64,000 nucleotides of DNA, taken from contig JAKIUK010000004.1 of assembly GCA_021647585.1 (NCBI GenBank), positions 31,861-95,860 of the forward strand, in the 5' to 3' direction. The notes beneath the pieces are model-generated. The model saw nothing but the letters and a program-made list of their open reading frames with translations. It made no database searches and had not been told where the DNA came from. Each line of letters starts with the position of its first letter. The first letter of the stretch is position 1. This stretch comes from Methylococcaceae bacterium. Lineage in GTDB: Bacteria; Pseudomonadota; Gammaproteobacteria; Methylococcales; Methylomonadaceae. A program made the translations under genes and the position numbers. This document shows, piece after piece, positions 8,260 to 16,428 of this stretch.

Positions 8260-9249
8260 CTACTTATATTTTTTCTCATAAATAGCTTCTAAAGTTAAAA
8301 TAAATTCTTTTAACTCTTGCTTGGAAAGCAACTGCTGTTCAAATAATGTATAGACATCAGATAAATAGTTGTTTTTTTCTACAGTGGCATCTTTCATTAC
8401 AGAGGGTAACCTGATGTAACTGGCTTTAGTCACCTGCTTTATAGCTACATTATTTTGTTGTGCACAAATTGACCAGTAACGACTAAAAACATGTATATCC
8501 TCTTCATTTCTGAATATATTTTTTATAATGTCTGCCAATGAAGCAAATCCACAACTGACAGAAGAACTGGGATAGGATAAAACCACTGGAATGTGTTCAG
8601 AAATTGCTTTATTAAGACTTTCATCCATCGTTAAATACCCCAAATAATGCACATCTAGTTTTAAAAAACTTTTAACTGCTTTTCGAAATCGTTGAAATAT
8701 TATTTGACTGCTATGATATCCATCAACTCTATTTATCAAGATAAAAAATGCTTGTTTTTTACCTCTGATCATTAACATCTTTAATAAAGCAAAAGAATCA
8801 GTATGTGATTTTGGATCAGAAGTTAACACTATCACACTGTATTGCGCTGAGGCAGTAAGGTCCAGAACATTGCTGTCCAAGCCGGTTTCCGCATCAATCA
8901 ACAAGTAGTCAAACATGCTCTCCAGCCTATTGAACGCAGATGACAACATCGCAATTTGCATATTATCTAAATTAGTATGTTGTTTAATTGCTGATGCAGC
9001 ATGCACTACCGATATGCCGGATGGAAGATTAACGATTATTTCATCTATACTTTTCTGTCCATTTAAAACATGTTCAATTGTATAGCCTGGTGAAATACCC
9101 ATTAAACGATTAATATTTGCAAAACCAGCATCCACATCTAACAAACAAACTCGAGTGTTCTTTGCAACTAAAGATAAGCCTAAATTTGTTGCAATATTGG
9201 TTTTACCAACCCCTGTTTTTCCGCTAGCAAATACAATTACTGTTGCCAT
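8260..9249 (-). CDS. MinD/ParA-family ATPase, FlhG (FleN/YlxH)-like
   Basis: This is a deviant-Walker-A P-loop ATPase: the N-terminus VIVFASGKTGVGKTNIATNL has the signature KGGVGKT-type lysine, and LLDVDAGFANINRLMG replaces the usual DADLGLAN. The segment FDYLLIDAETGLDSNV matches the switch II region DTGAGI with changes, and VLTSDPKSHTDSFALLKML is typical of FlhG. FlhG controls flagellar number and placement together with FlhF, but no flagellar gene lies nearby, so a different polar or positioning role is possible. A C-terminal extension of about 60 residues exceeds typical FlhG, and the frame continues past its TAG stop. Confidence 0.75.
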   Translation of the reverse strand: MATVIVFASGKTGVGKTNIATNLGLSLVAKNTRVCLLDVDAGFANINRLMGISPGYTIEHVLNGQKSIDEIIVNLPSGISVVHAASAIKQHTNLDNMQIAMLSSAFNRLESMFDYLLIDAETGLDSNVLDLTASAQYSVIVLTSDPKSHTDSFALLKMLMIRGKKQAFFILINRVDGYHSSQIIFQRFRKAVKSFLKLDVHYLGYLTMDESLNKAISEHIPVVLSYPSSSVSCGFASLADIIKNIFRNEEDIHVFSRYWSICAQQNNVAIKQVTKASYIRLPSVMKDATVEKNNYLSDVYTLFEQQLLSKQELKEFILTLEAIYEKKYK

Positions 9250-9523
9250 TTATATCTTTTTCAGCCAAGTTATAGAAGTAATTAATCAATATCCCTTTGT
9301 TAAATTTACTGAAATCTAATATATGTTGAAATATGATTACTTTATCTATATATAATACCATTTAATTGTTTAAAATATGGACAGCTTATCAAATTCTCGC
9401 GCCTTATAAACCCGAGTTTATATTGGGAACCAATTGTATGCGCTTTTAGTCAATTACAATATTCCTAAGTTAAATGTCTTTTCACATAATTAAACAGCAT
9501 CATCTTTGGCGATTAATAAATAA

Positions 9524-9749
9524 TATGGCTATTAACAAAAATGGGGCAAACATTACTTGGGCTGTCATATCGACCAGCAGAACGACTTGTATGGACAGAT
9601 ATATTTCTTGTTGCTCAAGCTCAAGATTCCTCGGCAATCGCTCCCTGCATGGCTCTACCTTCTGCGCCCATGCAGTCGTCCCTTTGGTCGAAATGATACC
9701 GTTTGTGAAGTCAACCTACAAACGTCAAAATCGAGAGTAACCAGCGATA
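9524..9749 (+). repeat. Dispersed repeat, copy A (GTCATwTCGACCAGC family)
   Basis: This copy begins near TATGGCTATTAACAAA and contains the divergent inverted pair TCATATCGACCAGCAGAACG and GTCGTCCCTTTGGTCGAAAT. It ends with AAAATCGAGAGTAACC. The same interior and tail recur at 10213-10442 (inverted) and 44398-44612, with partial copies elsewhere. Short frames within it are not credible genes. Apart from this copy, the 673 bp gap 9250-9922 shows only AT-rich sequence. Confidence 0.7.
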
Positions 9750-9922
9750 GATTTATTGTCATTATAAATAATGATTAACTTGTTTTACCTTTTTCACTTA
9801 CTAATTTTAGGGAGTAGGGATATAACTCAGAATATATTATGGAGCATAGGATATCAAAGCTTTCTAGCTATTATTTTTTTGTTTTACATATTTAAATCAT
9901 TACAAGTTACCGGGATTAACAA

Positions 9923-10189
9923 ATGAATATAATAAAAGAATTCAATGAACTAACCGATATTTTAAAACAGCAACGAGATGAAATAGAAGTACAGATTCAT
10001 CTTGCTGCTTTGGAAGTAAAAGATGAATGGCAAAATTCAGAAAAGAAATGGGGAGAATTTATCGAAACATTGGGTGTAATTACTGATGACACAAAAGAGA
10101 CAAGTTCTGAGTTAATACAAGCCACTAAAATTATCGGGGATGAACTTAAAGATACCTATAACCGAATTTCAGAGCGATTAAGAAAATAA
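9923..10189 (+). CDS. Small helical protein, unknown function
   Basis: This is an 88-residue acidic, amphipathic protein with no signal peptide, cysteine or membrane segment. Stretches such as LTDILKQQRDEIEVQIHLAA and ELIQATKIIGDELKDTYNRI suggest two long helices, perhaps a coiled coil. It is flanked by inverted copies of one dispersed repeat (9524-9749 and 10213-10442). I do not recognise a family. The reading is more likely real than chance because the helical pattern is regular along its whole length. Confidence 0.55.
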   Translation: MNIIKEFNELTDILKQQRDEIEVQIHLAALEVKDEWQNSEKKWGEFIETLGVITDDTKETSSELIQATKIIGDELKDTYNRISERLRK

Positions 10190-10212
10190 CAGCCCTATTG
10201 TTATAATTTTAA

Positions 10213-10442
10213 ATGACTATTAACTTATCACAGGTTACTCTCGATTTTGACGTTACAGGTTAACTTAACAAACGGTATCATTCCGACCCGCGGGACGACT
10301 GTATGGATACAGGAGGTAGAGCAATGCAGGGAGCAATTGCCGAGGAATCTTGAATCTAAGCATATTTTTAAGCAACAAGATTTCTCCTTTTGGTCGAAAT
10401 GATAAACCATTTAAGGTTTGACCTGTGCTTTGTTAATAGGCA
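10213..10442 (-). repeat. Dispersed repeat, copy B (inverted relative to copy A)
   Basis: This is the reverse complement orientation of the family at 9524 and 44398. It starts ATGACTATTAAC, continues GGTTACTCTCGATTTTGACG, contains GGGACGACTGTATGG and TTTTGGTCGAAATGAT, and ends with GTGCTTTGTTAATAGGC. Together with copy A it brackets the 88-residue gene as an inverted pair. A 60-codon minus-strand frame inside it is not a gene. Confidence 0.65.
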
Positions 10443-10663
10443 AGTAATTTACTATGGCAAAGATAAAAATAATATGATAATGCTGAATAACTTCTAATCC
10501 TTATATTATTATTAGTCTACCAACTGTACTCATGCTATATAAACAGGTTTATAAACGTATTCAATCATTCCCAGTTTGCCTATTGCTACTTACAGAGGCT
10601 GGATAATACCAGAGGGGTTCACAAGATTATTTATAACGGCTAGATATGGGTAACTATTCACAG

Positions 10664-10765
10664 TTGTTTGTCATCCCGAGTGAAGTGAGGAATCTTAAAG
10701 CTTTCGAGTATTGATTAAATTATTAAGATTTCTTCCGCTGGTCGAAATGACAGCCTCAATAATAT
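10664..10765. repeat. Partial dispersed repeat, copy C
   Basis: A short imperfect palindrome runs from TGTCATCCCGAGTGAAGTGA to CCGCTGGTCGAAATGACAG, with AGGAATCTTAAAG and AAGATTTCTTCC arms. It uses the same core words as copies A, B, D and E but lacks their CATGGCTATTAAC ends. It lies in the 10190-11003 gap, which otherwise holds copy B and the element at 10786-10955. Confidence 0.5.
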
Positions 10766-10785
10766 TAATTATAAATTACACTGAA

Positions 10786-10955
10786 CCTAGAAAAATCAGT
10801 TGGATCACGGATTCTAGCACAAGCTCTTGATTCCACAGCCTTCAGCACTTCAAAAAAATTCCCACTTAACCTAATGGGTGAAGCTCAGATTTTTTTAAAA
10901 CACTGTGAAACCAATATCTTGCACTATAATTACGCGCCCAACTGATCTTTCTAGG
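10786..10955. mobile_element. MITE with CCTAGAAA ends and 5-bp target duplication (CTGAA)
   Basis: The left end CCTAGAAAAATCAGTTGG and the right end CCAACTGATCTTTCTAGG are an almost perfect 18-bp terminal inverted repeat. The element is flanked on both sides by CTGAA (10781-10785 and 10956-10960), a 5-bp target-site duplication. A second copy with its own duplication is at 35309-35471. It carries no transposase. Its right end lies about 50 bp upstream of the ATG at 11004 and may affect expression of that gene. Confidence 0.8.
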
Positions 10956-11003
10956 CTGAAGAGTTATAAATATAGATCAAATAACTTAACAGCTGATAAA
11001 TAT

Positions 11004-11537
11004 ATGAATATAAAAAGAGGGATACCTCAAGTTTGCTGCTCGCTCATGTTATTTTTTATGAGTATGTGTCTGTTTGCTGAAACTAAAATTGCGATTTTGG
11101 ACTTTGAACTTAAAGATTTAACCTTAGCTCCTCGAGTACCTGCAGAACTAAAACGAACAGCATCAATAAAACCTTTATTAGAAACAGAGCTCAAAAAAGC
11201 AGGTTATACTATTATTAATATTGACCCTAAGAGTCAAAAACGTGCAGAAAGTGGCGTTGGCTATTTATTCGACCATCATGATGAAGCTGCAAAGCTGGGT
11301 AACCAGTTTAATGCCGACTATATACTCGTGGGAAGGCTACATAAACCCAGCTTTTTATTTTCTTATTTGATGGGGCATTTAATTCGGGTTGATAATGCTA
11401 AATTGATAGGTAATTATATTTCTGAGGCTAAAGGCCCCAATGTAAAGTTAACGATCAAAACCGTCGAGAGCCTTACTGTCAAAATAGATAAAACACTGGA
11501 TAACCGATATACACCCCCTTCAAAAAAACAATTCTAA
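11004..11537 (+). CDS. Exported protein of the DUF2380/DUF3280 type
   Basis: The ATG at 11004 gives a signal peptide (MNIKRGIPQVCCSLMLFFMS, cleavage after CLFA) followed by TKIAILDFELKDLTL. Together with KPLLETELKKAGYTIINI and LGNQFNADYILVGRLHKPS, this matches the layout of DUF2380/DUF3280 periplasmic proteins, whose function is not established. The frame is open upstream to 10905, but that part is read from the inserted MITE and is not protein. A rho-independent terminator follows the stop. Confidence 0.65.
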   Translation: MNIKRGIPQVCCSLMLFFMSMCLFAETKIAILDFELKDLTLAPRVPAELKRTASIKPLLETELKKAGYTIINIDPKSQKRAESGVGYLFDHHDEAAKLGNQFNADYILVGRLHKPSFLFSYLMGHLIRVDNAKLIGNYISEAKGPNVKLTIKTVESLTVKIDKTLDNRYTPPSKKQF

Positions 11538-11553
11538 AGTTACCAGGTATAGC

Positions 11554-11587
11554 AATAACCATGCTAATTTTAGGTTATTATTTTTTA
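11554..11587 (+). terminator. Rho-independent terminator after the DUF2380-like gene
   Basis: AATAACC (11554-11560) pairs with GGTTATT (11573-11579) around a 12-nt loop, followed by A and a run of six T. It begins 17 nt after the stop codon. Confidence 0.7.
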
Positions 11588-11684
11588 AGACATAATCCTT
11601 CTGCTGTGTTATTCTGTTGAGGATGCGTACATTTTTGTTACACATAAATAGACTAACAACAATTCACTCGAGGTAAAAGTTATA

Positions 11685-12086
11685 ATGGTTTTATTAAAAA
11701 AATTAGTATTGGCTTCTTTTGTTAGCGTTGCAATGCTTGCAGCTGCTCCTGCTGCAATGGCAAAACCAGCGGGTAAGCAAGAAAATCAAACACAAGCTGA
11801 AGTTATCCAATCTCTTAAAGATACTGTGACTGCTGCAGAAGATGCGTTAGCAGCAATGAAAAGCGGTGAAGAAAAAGATACTGTTATGAAACTTTTGAAA
11901 AACTCAAAACAAACTGCCAAAACAATTCAAAGCAGTGTTGTTTTAAGTGATCGTGATAGAGCTCTTGCAAGAGTAAACAAAGCTCGCTCTGCTTACAAAA
12001 AAGGTAAGCTTGAAGAAGCAAAAGCTTTTATGGAAGAAGCAGTACAACGCTTCAAAAAAGTTGAACAAAAATACCATGCATTCTAA
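11685..12086 (+). CDS. Small periplasmic helical protein, unknown function
   Basis: The protein has a clear Sec signal peptide (KKLVLASFVSVAMLAAAPAA, cleavage after AMA) and a mature part of about 105 residues that is Ala/Lys/Glu-rich and fully helical. A repeated-looking tail ALARVNKARSAYKKGKLEEA resembles a TPR-type helix pair. A GAGG motif lies upstream of the ATG. The gene is monocistronic and ends at a probable bidirectional terminator. I do not recognise the family; a periplasmic chaperone-like or metal-binding role would be speculation. Confidence 0.7.
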   Translation: MVLLKKLVLASFVSVAMLAAAPAAMAKPAGKQENQTQAEVIQSLKDTVTAAEDALAAMKSGEEKDTVMKLLKNSKQTAKTIQSSVVLSDRDRALARVNKARSAYKKGKLEEAKAFMEEAVQRFKKVEQKYHAF

Positions 12087-12130
12087 AGCATTCATTGCTT
12101 TTGGTATTCTTTTGTAGAATACCCATATCG

Positions 12131-12157
12131 AGCCCACAGTTTTTGAATTGTTGGGCT
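12131..12157. terminator. Probable bidirectional terminator between convergent genes
   Basis: AGCCCA (12131-12136) pairs with TGGGCT (12152-12157), with a T-rich loop and a T-rich trailer (TGATTTATTTAT) on the plus side. A second small hairpin, GGTATTC and GAATACC at 12103-12123, precedes it. The site lies between the plus-strand periplasmic gene and the minus-strand EAL remnant. Confidence 0.5.
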
Positions 12158-12161
12158 TGAT

Positions 12162-12596
12162 TTATTTATCCAGGTTGGTAATTTCTGAAAGTGGTTTGGG
12201 TCTATCCAAATGATACCCCTGGGCAAAATCAACACCTATTTTCTTCAACTCATCCAGTTCTTCAATCGTTTTTTTATCCTTAACATGCCCTATTTCATTT
12301 GTTGATCTAACCAGAGCCAGGTCAACAGGGTCTTCAATGATATCTTTAACAAAAACCCCATCAATTTTTAAATAATCTACCGGTAACTTTTTAACATAAT
12401 CAAAAAGCGATAGGCCTTTCCATACACGTTCTGCTGTGACTATTTTAGTTTTTAAGCGAAATCCAGTTGCTATACATGTCCTATCTGTTAGAGATAATCC
12501 TAAACTTTTACAACATACCTGATCAAAAACTCTGTTCATATAATGCAAAGGTGGTTTCTGATAATATATATCTATTTGAATACCCTCAAAAATCAT
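12162..12596 (-). pseudogene. Remnant of an EAL-domain (c-di-GMP phosphodiesterase) protein
   Basis: The C-terminal half of an EAL domain is recognisable: LFDYVKKLPVDYLKIDGVFV followed by KDIIEDPVDLALVRSTNEIG and IGVDFAQGYHLDRPKPL. The EVL/EAL catalytic motif and most of the barrel are missing. The segment between KKTI and EELKKIGVDFAQG has lost the usual AEFVE-containing loop with its metal-binding Glu. This is a truncated, internally deleted fragment that could not hydrolyse c-di-GMP. A plus-strand gene (rlmA) starts 35 bp from its broken end. Confidence 0.75.
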
Positions 12597-12630
12597 ATTT
12601 AAACTTTTTCATCTTATTGTTTTATAACCC

Positions 12631-13455
12631 ATGCCCTATATCTGCCCAATCTGTCAAAGTCCACTTGTAAAACATCTGCCATCCCAAGGCTATTATTGCA
12701 AAAACAAACATCACTTTGATAAAGCAAAAGAAGGTTATTTAAACCTGTTACCAGTGCAACATAAAAAATCCAAACAACCGGGTGACAGCCGAGCTATGAT
12801 GCGTTCTCGCAGGCATTTTCTAGAAGCCGGTTTTTATCAACAGATGGCTAAGGCATTAGCAACTATCATAGATAAGCATAGAACTGAAAACTTACCCATG
12901 CGTATTCTGGATATGGGGTGTGGTGAGGGGTATTACAGCCGACAAATTGAAGTATTGTGCAATAACAGTGACACCTTGGAGTTACATGGAATAGATATTG
13001 CCAAAAATGCCATTTTAGCTGCGGCAAAAAAACAACCTAATGCGCATTTTATCGTTGCCAGTAATAAATGCATGCCTTATACCGGTGAATATTTTGACCT
13101 GATACTAAGAGTATACGCACCTTCTAATGATGCTGAAGTCCAGCGATTACTTAAACCTGATGGTTTATTGTTAGTAGTCACACCTGGCCCCAGACATTTA
13201 TGGCAATTAAAAGAATTTATCTATAAAAAAGTCAATCAACATGAAATAAATATCGACTTACCTAATGGGTTTGAACAAATGGAAAGCCAAAGAATCAGTT
13301 ATGAAATAAAGCCCGACCAGGAACAACGTATGGCCTTATTACAAATGACTCCCTTCGCATGGCGTGCAAAAGGCGAAGTACAAAACAATATTCAACGTGC
13401 CACCGGCCTTGAAATAGAAACAGACTTTATTTTGACATTAGCGATAAAAAAATAA
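12631..13455 (+). CDS. rlmA: 23S rRNA (guanine-745-N1)-methyltransferase RlmA
   Basis: RlmA methylates G745 of 23S rRNA (helix 35) using S-adenosylmethionine. The N-terminal zinc ribbon is visible as YICPICQSPL and YYCKNKHHFD (CxxC...CxxxxH). The typical AKEGYLNLLPVQHKKSKQPG and MMRSRRHFLEAGFYQ follow. The SAM-binding motif I is ILDMGCGEGYYS, then HGIDIAKNAILAAAKK. The length of 274 residues matches E. coli RlmA. It is expressed alone, ahead of a large inverted-repeat element. Confidence 0.93.
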   Translation: MPYICPICQSPLVKHLPSQGYYCKNKHHFDKAKEGYLNLLPVQHKKSKQPGDSRAMMRSRRHFLEAGFYQQMAKALATIIDKHRTENLPMRILDMGCGEGYYSRQIEVLCNNSDTLELHGIDIAKNAILAAAKKQPNAHFIVASNKCMPYTGEYFDLILRVYAPSNDAEVQRLLKPDGLLLVVTPGPRHLWQLKEFIYKKVNQHEINIDLPNGFEQMESQRISYEIKPDQEQRMALLQMTPFAWRAKGEVQNNIQRATGLEIETDFILTLAIKK

Positions 13456-13488
13456 CTGTGACTTGTTGAAGTGGTAACACAAGTATTT

Positions 13489-13699
13489 TCCAATTAACAA
13501 ATGAGTCTGAAATTGTAAATTGTTCATAAATAACCCTTTAGCTGTATCGTAAAAGATGTCAAGGAGGAGTTCGTAGTGCAAATAGGAATCTCCTTGACAT
13601 CTTTTACGATACAGTTATCCTCAACTGTGGGCTGTTTACAGTTTTAGACTCATTTTATATTGGAATACGAGACTGTTTTCAGACTCATTTCATATTGGA
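13489..13699. repeat. 211-bp inverted-repeat element with a 25-bp perfect hairpin at its centre
   Basis: The outer ends TCCAATTAACAAATGAGTC and (reverse complement of the right end) TCCAATATGAAATGAGTC form an imperfect 24-bp inverted repeat, and the right end is present twice in tandem. At the centre a perfect 25-bp stem runs from CTGTATCGTAAAAGATGTC (13542-13566) to its complement (13590-13614) around a 23-nt loop. It occupies most of the 312 bp between rlmA and ubiG. It may be a composite of two MITEs or one structured element. Confidence 0.65.
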
Positions 13700-13767
13700 G
13701 AAGGCTACACATAGCGAATAACCCAGTAATATAGTAAACTATACAAACTTATATAGAGCCTTACACT

Positions 13768-14475
13768 ATGACAGTAGCAGAAAACGTACATCAACACGAA
13801 ATTGAAAAATTTGGATCACAAGCTGAACGCTGGTGGGATCCGCAAGGTGAATTTAAAACTTTACATGATGTAAATCCATTAAGAATCCGCTTTATCCAGG
13901 ATTATGCCGATTTACAGGGCAAACGTATTGTTGATGTGGGCTGTGGTGGAGGAATATTGACTGAAGGTTTGGCAAAACTAGGTGCAGATGCCTTGGGAAT
14001 TGATTTAAGTGAAGATTTGATTGATATTGCTGATCTTCATGGATTGGAATCGGGTGTTAAAGCAAGCTATAAAAAAATCAGTGCCGAAGCTTTAGCAGAA
14101 CAAGAACCCGAGGGTTTTGATCATGTCACTTGTATGGAAATGCTGGAACATGTCCCTGACCCTGGCTCAATTATTGCCGCTTGTGCAAAAATGGTTAAGC
14201 CCGGGGGTATGGTTTTCTTTTCTACTCTTAACCGTGTTCCCAAAGCTTACCTTTTAGCCATTGTTGCTGCTGAACATATTTTAAAAATGGTGCCCAAAGG
14301 GACACATGAGTACAAAACATTCATCAAACCTTCTGAACTGAGTCAAACAGCAAGACAAGCCGGATTAGATTTACAAGGCATGGTAGGCATTGAATATAAC
14401 CCGTTCAATAAGCGTTTCAGATTAGGGAAAGACATTGATGTCAATTACATTGCCGCATTTAAACGTCCGGAATAA
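13768..14475 (+). CDS. ubiG: Ubiquinone biosynthesis O-methyltransferase UbiG
   Basis: UbiG carries out both O-methylations of the ubiquinone ring with SAM. Typical features are the N-terminal HEIEKFGSQAERWWDP and GEFKTLHDVNPLRIRFI, SAM motif I RIVDVGCGGGILTEGLA, and YEMLEHVPDP-like CMEMLEHVPDPGSII. The C-terminal GTHEYKTFIKPSEL and GIEYNPFNKRFRL are also diagnostic. The length of 235 residues is normal. It leads a compact run ubiG-mupP-yciK-sufT with gaps or overlaps of at most about 10 nt, so probably one operon. Confidence 0.95.
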   Translation: MTVAENVHQHEIEKFGSQAERWWDPQGEFKTLHDVNPLRIRFIQDYADLQGKRIVDVGCGGGILTEGLAKLGADALGIDLSEDLIDIADLHGLESGVKASYKKISAEALAEQEPEGFDHVTCMEMLEHVPDPGSIIAACAKMVKPGGMVFFSTLNRVPKAYLLAIVAAEHILKMVPKGTHEYKTFIKPSELSQTARQAGLDLQGMVGIEYNPFNKRFRLGKDIDVNYIAAFKRPE

Positions 14476-14480
14476 TACCA

Positions 14481-15155
14481 ATGTCATCTAACTTTAACTT
14501 ATCCTGTGTGTTATTTGATCTGGATGGTACTTTAGTTGATACAGCCCCGGATTTAATTGCCTGTTTGAATATATCACTGGTAAAGCATGGCTTTGATGAA
14601 GTTGTAAGTGACAGACTCAAGCCATTCATCTCCTATGGTGCAGCTGTAATGATAAACAAGAGTATCAGTAATGTTGATGAACAAACTCAAGAAAAAATAC
14701 TTGAAACAATGCTGGACTATTATCAACACAATATCGCCGAGCATAGCCGGTTTTTCTCAGGTATGGCGGAAACATTAGATACAATAGAATCATTAGGACT
14801 TAAATGGGGTATTGTTACTAATAAAAGAGAACGTTTTACCAACCCTCTGGTTGATGCATTTAATTTGACTGAACGGGTTGCGTGTATCGTTAGTGGAGAT
14901 ACCACTGCAAACTGCAAACCTCACCCTGACCCTATGCTAAATGCCTGTGCCCAGGCCAACGTTAAGCCCGAGGAATGCGTTTATATTGGTGATGCCCTGC
15001 ATGATATTGATGCCGGTAAAAATGCCAACATGAAAACATTGGCTGCAATTTATGGTTACTTAAAACCCGATGATAACCCAAAAAACTGGGGAGCCGATGC
15101 ATTGATAGAATCACCAGCACAATTAACCACATGGATTACCACAGCATGTCACTAA
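14481..15155 (+). CDS. HAD phosphatase, MupP/Gph type
   Basis: This haloacid-dehalogenase phosphatase has motif I LFDLDGTLVDTAPDL, motif II as IVTNKRE, and motif III/IV as CKPHPDPML...YIGDALHDIDAGKNA. The family contains phosphoglycolate phosphatase (Gph) and N-acetylmuramate-6-phosphate phosphatase (MupP) of peptidoglycan recycling. The order ubiG-phosphatase-yciK is the Pseudomonas mupP arrangement, so MupP is favoured. Sequence motifs alone do not separate the two activities. The gene starts 5 nt after ubiG. Confidence 0.85.
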   Translation: MSSNFNLSCVLFDLDGTLVDTAPDLIACLNISLVKHGFDEVVSDRLKPFISYGAAVMINKSISNVDEQTQEKILETMLDYYQHNIAEHSRFFSGMAETLDTIESLGLKWGIVTNKRERFTNPLVDAFNLTERVACIVSGDTTANCKPHPDPMLNACAQANVKPEECVYIGDALHDIDAGKNANMKTLAAIYGYLKPDDNPKNWGADALIESPAQLTTWITTACH

Positions 15156-15874
15156 AAAACCATGTTATTTTAATTACCGGTGCTGGTGGAGGCTTAGGCG
15201 GTACAGCAGCTCTTGCTTTGGCCAAACAAGGCGCTAAAATTGTACTGCTGGATAAAAGCATTCCAAAACTGGAAAAAATATACGATGCTATTGTAGGTGC
15301 TGGCGCACCAGAGCCTGCTATTTACCCTTTTGATCTTGCAGGGGCAACAGAAGTCCAGTATGAAGAATTAGCAGTCACACTAAATGAAACCTATGGTTCA
15401 CTGCAAGGCATACTTCATTCAGCGGTAGAACTTACTGCATACACCCCTATAGAGATTCATGAAACTAAAGATTGGGGACATACTTTAAATGTCAATTTGA
15501 ACGCAGCGTTTTTATTATGTCGCGTATTACTGCCTGTATTACAAAAAAGTGAACATGCGGCCATCGTTTTTACCAGTGACTCTATGGCCAGAACACCTAG
15601 AGCTTATAGTGGTGCTTACGGTGTTTCAAAAATAGCGCTGGAAGGTTTTTCAAAAATATTATCTGAAGAGCTGGAAGCAGCAAATAAAATCCGTGTTAAT
15701 ACCTTAGTACCTGGACCTATAGATTCTCCGCTGCATAAAAAAATATTTCCCGCAGAAAATAATGGTTTGTTACCTGCTATGGATAGTTTAAATGATGTTT
15801 ATACCTATCTATTTAGTTCGGAAAGCCTAGGTGTTACCGGTCAAACCATTGATGCTCAAGCATTTAAGTCGTAA
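15146..15874 (+). CDS. yciK: YciK-family short-chain dehydrogenase
   Basis: This SDR has the NAD(P)-binding motif ILITGAGGGLGGTAALALAKQG at the N-terminus, LHSAVELTAYTPI in the NNAG position, catalytic S in VFTSDSMART, and YSGAYGVSKIALEG (YxxxK). Compared with classical YciK, the catalytic elements are intact. The ATG at 15146 (MSLKNHVILITG) is preferred and overlaps the phosphatase stop by 10 nt; the ATG at 15131 adds five residues. Its substrate is unknown. Confidence 0.88.
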   Translation: MSLKNHVILITGAGGGLGGTAALALAKQGAKIVLLDKSIPKLEKIYDAIVGAGAPEPAIYPFDLAGATEVQYEELAVTLNETYGSLQGILHSAVELTAYTPIEIHETKDWGHTLNVNLNAAFLLCRVLLPVLQKSEHAAIVFTSDSMARTPRAYSGAYGVSKIALEGFSKILSEELEAANKIRVNTLVPGPIDSPLHKKIFPAENNGLLPAMDSLNDVYTYLFSSESLGVTGQTIDAQAFKS

Positions 15875-15882
15875 TCAATACT

Positions 15883-16428
15883 ATGTCAGAAAGAGAAACA
15901 ATAATCCTAACCCGTGACGTTAATATCGTGATGATCCCTGACGGAAATCACGGCACATTAAGCAAAGGGAAAGAGGTCACTATTCACCAATCTCTTGGAG
16001 ATAACTATACCGTAGTCACTGAACACGGGCATATGGTACGTATTTCTGGAGTTGATGCTGATGCTCTGGGTAAAGACCCACATAAATTAAACACCCTGGT
16101 GTCAGAAACCGACCCAATAGCGGTAGAAAAAAATTGCTGGGAAGTTATGAAAACAGTTTATGACCCTGAAATACCCGTCAATATAGTTGATTTGGGGTTA
16201 GTCTATGTCTGTAATGTAGAACCTGCTGAAGAAGGCAATGATGTACACATACAAATGACCTTAACTGCACCTGGATGTGGTATGGGCCCGGTTATACAGG
16301 GAGATGTAGAAAAAAGTATACGTGCCCTCCCCGGCGTTAACTCTGTTAATGTTGAAATAGTTCTGGACCCCCCCTGGGGAAGAGAAATGATGTCAGAAGT
16401 TGCCCAGGTACAACTAGGTTTATTCTAA
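15883..16428 (+). CDS. sufT: SufT-like Fe-S cluster assembly protein (DUF59/MIP18 family)
   Basis: The C-terminal 100 residues are a DUF59/MIP18 domain: VYDPEIPVNIVDLGLVYV, the reactive-Cys motif LTAPGCGMGPVI, and VEIVLDPPWGREMMS. The N-terminal 75 residues (MIPDGNHGTLSKGKEVTIHQ) are the beta domain of the SufT branch. SufT helps mature [4Fe-4S] enzymes. It is the last gene of the ubiG cluster, 8 nt after yciK. The TAA stop overlaps the boundary of a TA-flanked MITE. Confidence 0.9.
   Translation: MSERETIILTRDVNIVMIPDGNHGTLSKGKEVTIHQSLGDNYTVVTEHGHMVRISGVDADALGKDPHKLNTLVSETDPIAVEKNCWEVMKTVYDPEIPVNIVDLGLVYVCNVEPAEEGNDVHIQMTLTAPGCGMGPVIQGDVEKSIRALPGVNSVNVEIVLDPPWGREMMSEVAQVQLGLF

Noticed and set aside
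9474..9778. Two overlapping short plus-strand frames with Cys/His-rich peptides
   Set aside because: They are readings of dispersed repeat copy A; related frames in other copies encode different peptides.
10228..10410. Minus-strand 60-codon frame
   Set aside because: It lies entirely within dispersed repeat copy B.
10905..11003. N-terminal 33 codons in front of the DUF2380-like gene
   Set aside because: Most of them are read from an inserted MITE, and the ATG at 11004 gives a proper signal peptide.
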